From: Hysterium pulicare CBS 123377
Lineage: Eukaryota > Ascomycota > Dothideomycetes > Hysteriales > Hysteriaceae
Length of the DNA: 64,000 bases
Direction of reading: 5' to 3'
Assembly (NCBI GenBank): GCA_000467715.1
Contig: AJFK01000093.1
Span: forward strand, 1 to 64,000
Position numbers and translations under genes: made by a program. Below the pieces are notes generated by a model. It searched no databases. It had not been told where the DNA came from and saw only the letters and a list, made by a program, of their open reading frames with translations. Below, one piece after another: positions 10,524-20,756 of the stretch; position 1 is the first letter of the stretch; each line of letters begins with the position of its first letter.

Positions 10524-11684
10524 ATGCGACCCCACGCACGCAACGAAGATGCACCGAGCTCCCAGCGTGTTCATCACATCTCTCCATCGCCGTCAGATTC
10601 CAGAACGTGCCCACCTGCAGGTCCCGAAGTTCCAGCGCCACCATCGTCTGCGACCATCTGCAGTGCTGCTGCTCCCCTGCCCGAGCCCTTGTCCGAACCC
10701 TCACCACGACTGCAAACGCTACCGCCCCGGCATCCGCTCGCCTCGTCGAAGTACCCATCTACTTCGAACTATCACCCTCAAGCGTCACAGACATCACAAG
10801 CTTCAACCCTCGCTAGACCTAAGTCCAATCTGACATCCACGCCCGAGTCTACTACGATTAGCACCGCACAAAAAGCAGCTCAACCCTCCCGCGCCGTTTT
10901 CGATCCCTGGAACTCATCGTCGACGGGCCACCAGCGCGCTGAAAGCAGGCTTGCGAGTAGCACGTCGTGGCGTGCTTCGAGGAATCTCAAACTCTCGTCT
11001 CAGTTTCGGGCTGGGTTGAGCGGCGGGAACCGAGTAGCGGATACAGTTGGCGCGGGGAGTGAGGCGTTTGGGAAGGATGGGAGAAAGGCAAATGGAGGGT
11101 GGGAGAGGGGCGCGTCGGGGCTGAGGGGGAAGGGACAGAGGAGTCTAGTAGAGTTTGTGGGGGTTGGGAAGGGGAATAAAGCTCACGCTACTGCTGAGAA
11201 AGACATCGAGGCCGAGGTTGAAGAGCTGGGAGATGAAGAAGTGGATTCTGCGGCTGCCTCTGACATGGAGATGCGGCCGCCGACGCAGAAACAGATCTTC
11301 CAAGGCCTGTGCTTCTACGTGAACGGCTCCACGGCTCCACTCGTCTCGGATCATAAACTCAAGCGTCTTCTAGCAGAACGAGGAGCCACAACGTCAATTG
11401 CCCTTGGAAGGAGAAGCGTCACGCACGTCGTTCTCGGGACCGCAAATGGCCAAGGTGGGGCTGGGGGTGGTCTATCCGGCAGCAAGATCCAGAAAGAGAT
11501 CGTGAGGATTGGCGGAAAGGGCGTCAAATTCGTCGGCGTGGAATGGATCCTCGAGTCCATCAAGGCCGACAAACGGTTACCTGAAGCCCGGTTTTCTACG
11601 CTGAAGATCGCGCCCAAGGGGCAGAACAGTGTGTATGGGCTGGCGAAGAAGATTGAAGAGAGGAGAGCGGACTCTGGTGATTGA
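10524..11684 (+). CDS. single-BRCT-domain protein, probable DNA-damage-related factor
   Basis: Single exon, 386 residues. The first 120 residues are Pro/Ser/Thr-rich and look disordered. A block at about 127-200 (DPWNSSSTGHQRAESRL, TSWRASRNLKLSSQF, DTVGAGSEAFGKDGR) looks constrained. Residues 210-250 are acidic. A BRCT fold follows at about 258-350: QIFQGLCFYVNGST, LKRLLAERGAT, THVVLGT, then GVKFVGVEWILESIKADKRL with the characteristic Trp near 341. BRCT domains bind phosphopeptides in DNA repair and checkpoint proteins. A Rev1-type BRCT is possible, but there is no polymerase domain, so this is not REV1. Nuclear location is inferred. The start is the first in-frame ATG; a later start is possible because the N-terminus is low complexity. 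Confidence 0.8.
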   Translation: MRPHARNEDAPSSQRVHHISPSPSDSRTCPPAGPEVPAPPSSATICSAAAPLPEPLSEPSPRLQTLPPRHPLASSKYPSTSNYHPQASQTSQASTLARPKSNLTSTPESTTISTAQKAAQPSRAVFDPWNSSSTGHQRAESRLASSTSWRASRNLKLSSQFRAGLSGGNRVADTVGAGSEAFGKDGRKANGGWERGASGLRGKGQRSLVEFVGVGKGNKAHATAEKDIEAEVEELGDEEVDSAAASDMEMRPPTQKQIFQGLCFYVNGSTAPLVSDHKLKRLLAERGATTSIALGRRSVTHVVLGTANGQGGAGGGLSGSKIQKEIVRIGGKGVKFVGVEWILESIKADKRLPEARFSTLKIAPKGQNSVYGLAKKIEERRADSGD

Positions 11685-12380
11685 TTATCATTATTGTTGC
11701 GGTCGACAATGATATTTCGACCAGGGGCGAAAGGGGATTGATGATCAGCGTCTACGTTATCGAAATCAGGCTTTTTCACGGCTCTGTCCGCTTGGGGGAC
11801 AATGGACGGCATTTAAAGATACCCTTATAGAAAGCTGGGACATGGGAATGGATGGGTTTCATCAGCTTTTAGTCTTATATCCAGTATGAATTATGAGGAA
11901 TGAGCTCCGCGGCAGACATTGAAGATTTACCTAGTGTGCTATGCTTTTTGAATTAAACTTTCCGAATCCACTCATTGATTAAGCTCCATCAAACATGACA
12001 CAATCCTATGTCCAGGGGGTATTCCTAAGGGTTGCGGCATCAATCTACCATAATAGCAGTGTTCGAAGACATTCCCCCAGAATTATTTCTGCGGTTGAAC
12101 GGACTGTAATGAACTTTACAAAGGCCACTCAACATAAGTTTATGTGAACATCGAGATTAGACGTTGGTATCTCGACGTAGGAACTAAATATGTAGTCAAG
12201 GCTGGCCCTATCCTATCAAAGCCTGTTTGCCTGAGACTGCTCGGTTCGAAGCATGCGCTCGAACAACGCCAGTTCCAATATTGAAGCAGAACCGTAAATA
12301 ACATTCAACGCCACAGCAATCCCGGCATACCCCCCGAGAGGCGTACTAGCAGATCAAAAACCTTGTGTTAATCGATTGGG
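11685..12380. other. intergenic region between two convergent genes
   Basis: About 0.7 kb between the stop codons of the BRCT gene (plus) and FEN1 (minus), so it should contain both 3' UTRs. No open frame, repeat or RNA gene stands out. Confidence 0.5.
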
Positions 12381-13674
12381 TCACGCACCTCCTCTTGGCT
12401 TCGCTTTAGCACTTTTCTTCTCTTTCGCGCTCTGCTTCTGTTTCTTTTTCTTCTCCTGAACCTTCTCTTCTGCTTTCCTCTTCAGGCTTGCCTTCTCCTC
12501 CTCCGTCTTCGCAATCGGCTTGAAAAACCCCTCCAGCCTACTCTGCTGTGCGGTCTTCAGATTCTTTTGCAGTCTCGCCGCGCCGTTCCTCACCCGATCC
12601 TCGCTGAAATGCTTCTCCTCAACTAGATACTTGATTAGACCCTCGATGTCGGGTGCTTCCCACTTGAAATCGCAGTCTGGGTGATCTGCTGAGTGGACGT
12701 CGGGCTCCAGGAAAAGAATACGAGCGTCTTTGTATGGCCAGTCTTCGGGGATGGTCAATTTGCCCGCTTTCTCTATGGCTTCGACAACGCCTTCGAGGTT
12801 CTTGTTTTCGCGGATGAGTTTGAGTGCTGTGCTAGGGCCGATGCCTTTAATTGGGTCAAGGTAGTCGCAGCCGAGGAGGATGCAGAGATCGATGAATTGT
12901 TCCCTCTCCATTTCTAGTCCTTCAAGAACTCTGTCTAGATGTATTTCTTGAATTGGCTCCTTGCGTTGCTCACTGAATGTAAGATGTCGTATGAGCACAG
13001 GTGAATCGAACGTAAGTGTATCCATATCTTCCGACGCCGCCGCATACACTTTTCCAGCTCTCGCCAGCACCGCACATTGGGCCTCTGCTTCTGTTGGGGC
13101 AATGATATACGGGATTCCCATGAGCTTCAGCAGCTTCTGACACTCAGCGTTGTGCTCCCTCGTGACTCTGACTGTCCTCCGCGAGAACTTCTCTATGTCC
13201 TCCGCAGTTCCCGTCTCTTTTGCTTCCTCATGGGCAGCTTGCGCTTCGGACTTTCGTTGGAAACGCTTGGCAAGTTCGCCGGACTTGAGCTTTGGTGGAG
13301 CCCCATCGAAGACGAAGAGTGGCTTGATGCCGTTGTCGACCATGCGGAGGGTGCGGTAGAACATGCCCATTAGATGCGATGTAGTTTCACCAGTATCGCT
13401 CATGAGTTGCTGGCCATCAGAGCGAACGGCAATCAGGAAGCTGTAGATGCTCATTGAGCTGGGAGGAGTGTTAGAGGAATAGTGAACTCAATATTATTTT
13501 ATCTGGAGGTGAACGTACGCATCCTGAAGAAATCAGTAATGTGAACCCCACAGCGCATGTACTACAAGGACTTACGATGGCAACTTTCCGTCCAAACTGA
13601 TTCTTGATCTCGCCAGTTTTGACAGCATCGGGCGCATTCTCGCTGATCAGCTGGTAAAGGTGTTTGATACCCAT
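12381..13674 (-). CDS. RAD27: flap endonuclease 1 (FEN1/RAD27), with a 5-nt internal exon
   Basis: Exons on the minus strand: 13576-13674, 13519-13523 and 12381-13458, giving 393 residues. FEN1 cuts 5' flaps in Okazaki-fragment maturation and long-patch base-excision repair in the nucleus. The Mg-binding residues sit at standard positions: D34, D86, E158, E160, D179, D181 and D233. The PCNA-binding box QQSRLEGFF and a Lys-rich tail close the protein. The middle exon is only five bases, GATGC. It completes VAI-DAS-MSIYSF and carries the codon for D34, so skipping it would remove a catalytic residue and shift the frame. Flanking introns are 52 and 60 nt, both GT-AG. The gene is divergent from the glutaryl-CoA dehydrogenase gene. 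Confidence 0.96.
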
Positions 13675-14194
13675 CTTGAATGTCCAGGAATTCGATACGA
13701 AGGGAAGATGGAGGTGAAGGCGGAGTAGAGAGTAATAGAAAGGAAATGTTGTCTATAAAGGCCGTCAAGAGAAGTCGATTGCGAAAACGTGTGGCTGAAG
13801 TGAAGGAAGAAGGAAGAAGGAAGCGCCGAAACGCGTTCCACTTTACGCGTGATCAGCCCTACAGATGCTTGGCACTTGCAGCTTCACCCGATCGCTAAAG
13901 AGTATTAATGAGATAGTCGCACCGACTTAGACTCGCTAATCGGACATAACATTCACCAGTAATTGCACATACTTGGTCTCGAAGAAGACGGAGGCATACA
14001 ACAGCAACCAACGACGTCAGTCCAGTCTAGCTTCGGACCGCGGCCCTAGGCACGAACGTTGCCGATGCCGACCGTGGGGCGAGCCTGCATGTCATTATTT
14101 ATTTTGCACCCCTCATGATCATATTCCTACTACTTCTTGGGCACTTCATAACTATTCAAGAGGACTTTAACTATAGTTAATATATATCTTCAAT
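13675..14194. promoter_or_regulatory. divergent promoter between FEN1 and glutaryl-CoA dehydrogenase genes
   Basis: A 520-bp region separates the two start codons, so both promoters and leaders lie here. A perfect 14-bp palindrome, TTAACTATAGTTAA, is at 14167-14180, 14 nt before the dehydrogenase ATG, in its probable 5' leader. No factor-binding site can be named with confidence. Confidence 0.5.
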
Positions 14195-15634
14195 ATGTTT
14201 GGACCCGTTTGCAGACATGCCTCAAGGCAATTGACTGTGCCAGTTCGTTCCGCTGCCATCGGAAGACGACATGTCCATGCTCCTGTACCGTTTGATTGGA
14301 AAGATCCTCTTGGGGCAAGCAATCTATTTACGGAAGACGAAATGGCCATTGCCGAAACCGCAGAATCGTATTGCCAGGAGCGTATGCTCCCACGCGTATT
14401 GGGTATTCATCCATAGCTCTCCTAAACAAATAACCACTGACTTAGCTCCTTGCAGAGGCATATCGGAACGAGAATTTCGATAAGAAGATCCTTGAGGAAA
14501 TGGGAGGACTGGGTCTACTTGGTGCAACAATACAGGGTTATGATTGCGCCGGTGTAAGTAGTGTAGCTTCGGGATTGATCACAAGAGCTGTGGAGAGAGT
14601 CGATTCGGGTTACCGATCCGGGTACTCGGTGCAGAGCGCCCTAGTTATGGGTGGCATTGAGGAATTTGGCTCTGAGGAAATCAAGGAGAAGTATCTACCT
14701 CAATTGGCAAAGGGGAAAATGATAGGTTGCTTTGGGTTGACGGAACCAAATCACGGGTCGGATCCGGGGTCCATGGAGACAACCGCAAAGCCACACCCGT
14801 CCAAGAAAGGCTATCTCTCCATTTCTGGTTCCAAAACCTGGATCACGAACTCTCCGATCGCTGATGTGCTCATGGTTTGGGCCAAGTTGGAATCAACGGG
14901 GAAGATCCGCGGATTCATTATCGAGAGGGACCAATGCCCTCCTGGAACCCTCGAAACGCCCCCAATAAAACATAAGAATGGTCTTAGGGCTTCAATTACA
15001 GGGATGATACATTTGGATGAATGCCCTGTTCCCGAAGCGAACATGTTCCCGGATGTGGAAGGGCTGAGAGGGCCCTTCAGCTGCTTGAATTCTGCTAGGT
15101 ATGGCATCGCATGGGGAACCATAGGTGCTTTAGAAGACTGCATTGCAAGGGCCCGAGAGTATGCCCTCGAAAGAAAACAGTTCAAGAGCAACCCCATTGC
15201 AAAGTATCAGCTTGTACAAAAGAAACTCTCGGACGCCACCACGGATGCTGCATATGGCATCCTAGCAGCTACTCAGGTAGGAAGGCTGAAGGACGAAGGA
15301 AAGATCGCCCCGGAAATGATATCCATGATCAAGAGGCAGAACTGCGACATGGCGTTAATCAATGCAAGAGCGTGAGTCGTCCAGGAGTCCTTCTTGGGTC
15401 CTTAATCACTGAACAAACGGCCAGGCTGCAGGAGATTTTTGGCGGTAATGCCGTCAGTGACGAATATGGAATTGGAAGACACGTTGCAAATCTATTCGTG
15501 ACTCAAACCTACGAGGGTCAAAGCGATATTCACAGTAAGTTTCACTCAAGCTGCAGAGACACAGCTCAACTGACCTGGTCAACCCAGCCTTGATTCTCGG
15601 AAGAGCTATCACGGGAATACAAGCCTTCTGCTAG
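14195..15634 (+). CDS. glutaryl-CoA dehydrogenase (mitochondrial acyl-CoA dehydrogenase family)
   Basis: Exons 14195-14402, 14456-15371, 15425-15534 and 15588-15634 give 426 residues with exact phase. The enzyme oxidises and decarboxylates glutaryl-CoA to crotonyl-CoA in lysine/tryptophan breakdown, using FAD. The first 30 residues ([13 protein letters not shown]...GRRHVH) are basic and free of acidic residues, as in a mitochondrial presequence. Family marks are [58 protein letters not shown] and TYEGQSDIH, whose Glu corresponds to the catalytic base. The whole-protein pattern fits glutaryl-CoA dehydrogenase better than short-chain acyl-CoA dehydrogenases. All three introns are exactly 53 nt. 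Confidence 0.92.
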
Positions 15635-16428
15635 GTGGTTGCGGTTGACGACAATTCATGTATATAGTATTTGTGGAACATAACCGCCCGCTGTGCATGT
15701 AGATATTTTAGGTAAATGCAACAGACAGGCTAGTCGTATCGATGTGCCAAATCTGCAGTCCCACGTTTCGAAACATGGAAGGTCTCACAACTGCTTGCAG
15801 AAGTGTGCTGCTTCGTATCCCCAAGACCGAATCAGGCGTCTGTGGCCACCGACCTGTGGACTTTGGTCAAAGAGCGTGCTGGATGCTTTGTCACGGCGAA
15901 CAACTGGTGACAATGCAGGAAGTTGGCAATATATTGGCGGTTATTGGCGAGGAAAGGCTGTAAGGCTGAGACGGGTGAATCTGGAGTATCTCTGACATTC
16001 CATGGTTTGCCACGGACAGTGAAGAGAGATGTCCGCCGGTGCAGTGAATTCTTCTGGGTGATCGGCTCGCCAGGCCTCCTAAAAACCGCGGCCTTCCCAC
16101 CGCCTGCCAGGCCAGTACATCAAACCGGCTCCCGCACTCCTCTTCCTTCTACGACCACAACCACACAACACCCTCCACTGCTGATCTCTACTTCCTCGCG
16201 ACCTCCAGCACATCAATCGGTACACTCGCCTTCTTCGCCTTCCTCGACGCTTTGGGCCAGGTACGTTGGGCATCGTGCCTCTTTGCCAGTCATCGCAAAT
16301 ACGCCCCAGCGCTAACCTCTTCTTCTTCTTGTGCCCGCAGCCCACTTCTTAATCCTCCAACAATACAACCCACAATCCACCCTCACTTTCAGCAACCACC
16401 AAACACAACACCGACACACTCCCTCAAA
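15635..16428. other. intergenic region and CT-rich UBC4 leader
   Basis: About 0.8 kb. The left half has overlapping short open frames without motifs and should contain the dehydrogenase 3' UTR. From about 16080 the plus strand is rich in CTTC/CCTCC, as expected for the promoter and leader of a highly expressed fungal gene. A probable leader intron is listed separately. Confidence 0.5.
16261..16340 (+). other. probable 5'-UTR intron of the UBC4 gene
   Basis: GTACGT at 16261 follows CCAG, and a pyrimidine tract ending TTGTGCCCGCAG closes at 16340, with GCGCTAACC as a good branch site. The 80-nt length fits. It lies within the CT-rich leader, about 90 nt before the ATG. This is inferred from splice signals only. 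Confidence 0.45.
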
Positions 16429-17280
<852 letters not shown>

Positions 17281-18061
17281 GCATGGCGATAACTTCTGAG
17301 TAGCTTTGTTCCCGGACTCGGTTTCTTTTATTCTTGTTCATGCGAAGGAGGCTTCATGGAGGCAACGAGCAAACATATGATGGTTTCAGAGAGATATAGT
17401 TCAAGTGGCATGGAGGCTGAAGATCCTATTTCAATCGGCGTGGCTTTATGACTATCCATATTTGATGACTGGGTCTAACAAAGTACTACCACACACAAGC
17501 ATGGCCTCCAACTTTATTCCCTCACAACGGACTCTCTCCTTTTCATGGTTGTTCACATGCGGTTTTCACAATGCATATCCGGGTCATATTTAGTCTTCAG
17601 GAGTGCCAGGGGCGGAATTTGCATTCTAGATCAGTATGCTTTCTTGCTTTCTTGCTGCCTTGAATGTGATGTATATTGATTGTGCACACCCTCAATATTC
17701 TGTATACAGACGCAACTTACCAATATGACGAAAACTAGTATGATAAATTACGAGATTCTGGTTGTGACCCTCAGATTTGGTGCCATGTCCGGACGTATCT
17801 GGAGTGCGCAGTGGTTAGTGTGCAGAACGAATAACGTCATGGTTACACAACAGGACGTTCGCCAGAGGGCGCTGGGATCAAGAAAGTAGTCTTGTTCCTC
17901 GCATGTTCTTCGTGATTGGGTATATTCATTTAGTAGTTTTGTAAGTAGAGGTCATGATGGGCCAAAAATTAGAATATATAGAATTCCCTCTGCTTTTCCT
18001 ACTAGGAGCCGTGAAGTGCCACATAATGCGTACAGGAGTGATCTCAGGTTGAGGGAAAAGT
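17281..18061. other. intergenic region between two convergent genes
   Basis: About 0.8 kb between the UBC4 stop (plus) and the nucleotidyltransferase stop (minus), expected to be 3' UTRs. It is fairly A/T-rich. I see no gene, RNA or repeat. Confidence 0.5.
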
Positions 18062-19969
18062 TTAGGTCGATATACTTTTCTCTCCTGTAGACTTCTGTAC
18101 CTGGACATCATATCGAGACTTGACAATCGCCGTTTCACCGTCAGGGTTATCCCGCTTGATACCTCTTCCTTCCTTCTCCTTAAGCTCCTGTACTATCCTT
18201 CGAATTCGCGCCTTGCGCTCGTACGGCTTCTCTTCTTGTGCATCCATGAAATGTCCCAGCCGCTCTCGAGCATAGAGAAACATGGGGTAACTGGATCCAA
18301 CGAGTGGGGCTAGAAGCGAGACCCTTGTGTTCTGACTCATGTCTTCCCTAAGCTGTTTTTCCAGATGTGCTAGGGTAGCTTGAACGTGCTTGATGCCGAG
18401 TCCTTTTCTCCCTAGGTCGTTGGTTGCATCCGCGGGATCTTGCAAGCAGAGAACATGTGACGGTAATCGATTTTTAGACTCCTAGGCAAGTGTTAAACCG
18501 TAGAAACCCAGTGGCTTTCTAGATAGTAGGGGGTTTACCTCTGCTTTTACCTTCTGAGCCTTTGTCATAACGGTCCTCGACCCCTTGGCAAATAGTTCTG
18601 GGGGATCGAGGGAAACGCCCAGTTGGTAAGTGTCAAAGTGAGCCCAAAACGTCATGCAAGCTAAAAGGCATTGTCCCAAATCTGCAGAGCGAAGGTTCGG
18701 CATTTGTTGAAAAGCTGCGACGAGCATCATGAAAAGCGGGTAAGATCCTATACCACCCCGATATACGTCTTGTAGACCCCTGAGTTGCAATAGGGTCTTA
18801 ATCACTGTGTACACCTCTCTCAACCCCGGAAAATCGTTGAGATATTGTTGGACATAAGATTGCGACAGTGTTGTGTCGTTGGCAAGCACGATTTGGATCT
18901 CGAGACCGGAGGCTCTGTGTTGTACGCTTATCAGAGGATATCGAGCATTTCTAAGAAAAGCAAGCATAAACGACTGATTGTTGTCAAGATTTCGATGAAA
19001 CCATTTTAAAGTCTTCATATTGCGCGCTTTCTGTGAAATCGGCGGAGCTTTTTCTGGGTTTCTCTTTTTGATTGCAACGGGACTGGTTGCGGCAAGTCGT
19101 AAGTCGACATCAGAGCCGCTGAGAGCAATACCCATTGCCTCCGATCCAAACACTTCGAGGGCACATAGATGAACATATTTTCTCCGGATTGCTTCTATCT
19201 GCCCGATGATATGTTCTCTAGCTGCTTGTTCCTTGGGTGTTGGCATCATGTATGAATGGAACGCAGATATTTCCATTGCAAGCCTAAAATTGTCCTTAAT
19301 ATGTCATTTCCCGTGCACAAGCATTGGTGCTCACCTCTCACTGCCTGTGTATTGGGCACTTGGCAAAATTGCCCAAGGTAATTGCTCTTCGGGAACAGTA
19401 GATTCGGCCACTGGCGTTACGTTGACACCCTCATAGTCCTCCCTAGCACTTGTACGCGCAGCATCATTTATCGCAAACTTCCCTGCTTTCTGCTCCATGA
19501 TACTCCTTGATCTGAGGGTCCGTCCTGGCAGTGAGTGTTTGTCCAATCGAATAGATGAAATGTTCTCGGCTCTCGCAGCAAGCCATTCTGGAGGATCTCC
19601 CGGTATTCTCGCGACTTGTGCCGCACTCTTTCCATTATCTGGTTTTATGAGGCCGTCAAGTGTCGACTAGAACAAGGGCAGAAGTGAGCATTTTTACGTC
19701 GGCGATGACAGCAAGAGTGTACGGCGTACCTTGTGGAGACGAATTGGATCATCTGCTGTAGTCTGAGTTCCGGTAGACGTAGTATCTGTGGACTGTTCAC
19801 TTGGCTCCTGCAATTGAGGTTCGGATGCTGCTTTTACCGCAGCTGATGATGAGAGACGTCGCTGTGATGGAATGGTCTGGCTCGAGAGCACAAAGTATTG
19901 CCATAGGGCGGTTGCAGGTGCAAAGGCATTTCGAGCATGACACGCCACTCGGCGGTGGGCTACATGCAT
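18062..19969 (-). CDS. poly(A) polymerase/terminal nucleotidyltransferase family protein, probably mitochondrial
   Basis: Exons on the minus strand: 19730-19969, 19335-19666, 18539-19283 and 18062-18481, giving 578 residues. The nucleotidyltransferase core is clear: FGSEAMGIALSGSDVDLRL carries the GS helix and the D-x-D metal pair, and QIVLANDTTLSQSYVQQYL follows. A PAP-associated part contains VIKTLLQLRGL and YRGGIGSYPLFMMLVAAFQQ. This is the Trf4/Cid1/mtPAP group, which adds A or U tails to RNA. The start MHVAHRRVACHARNAF and the following Arg/Ser-rich stretch resemble a mitochondrial presequence, so RNA tailing in mitochondria is the likely role, by inference. The open frame extends eight codons upstream without an ATG; I use the ATG at 19969. 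Introns are 63, 51 and 57 nt. Confidence 0.82.
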
Positions 19970-20756
19970 TAGGCGGCTGCAGAGTGAATACAAAGGCAGC
20001 AGAAGGGTATGCAGCGGTTCTGCTTTGCTAGGGTGGCGATCTGGAGTGGTTCGGTTGCTTTGTTACAGCCATGCCCTGAAGGGTTACCCATACGTGCAAA
20101 GTAAGCAGGATACCACACGAACCCTCCGGCTGCTGGCAGATCGGCACCTGGGCCAGCCTTTAGCGACATCAAAACACCACAGAGGGCGTTGTTGGCACGC
20201 GGTCGGTACTGGAGGATGCGGAGGCTCGTGAATTTGCATCATGGGAAAACAAGGCACTGCCTCTGCCCAAACGAAATGGACCAGCTGTCCTAAAGCGGCC
20301 TCATCCTCCCTGAGCCACGTCGCATCACCAAACGGTTCGCGACCTTGGAAACATGGCTGTCGTCATTCTTCATTGGTTTCATTAGTACCTGGCCATGTAC
20401 CAGCCCACTTCACATGCTGACCCGCGTCCTTCTCGCCTCGTCCTCCCACCTTCAACCTTCAGCCTTCAGCCTACTTCTCCTAACCCAATTCGCCAATTGA
20501 CCATTGGCTAATTACTGTAGCTTCTGTAGTGAATTGACTTGCGAACAACATCTTTCACCTTCAAGAACATGATGCTGCGCCCGTAATTTCCACTTTCCTG
20601 CTTCCGCCGTGTCCACAAGCTTTGGGCGCGAAGGATCCTCTCTCTGCGTGGAGCAACACGTTCGCTGGCTCTGTCTCCGTTCCATACATCGAACATCCAC
20701 CAATTTAGTTATCTTTCTCAGAGCACCCGATTCAATTTCGCAATTGACCCACCGCC
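19970..20756. promoter_or_regulatory. divergent promoter between the nucleotidyltransferase gene and TPS2
   Basis: About 0.8 kb between two start codons on opposite strands. The half near TPS2 is pyrimidine-rich (20400-20510) and ends in a good start context, CACCGCCATGT. Short open frames here show no motif. I did not find clear stress-response elements (AGGGG/CCCCT) that would decide regulation. Confidence 0.5.
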
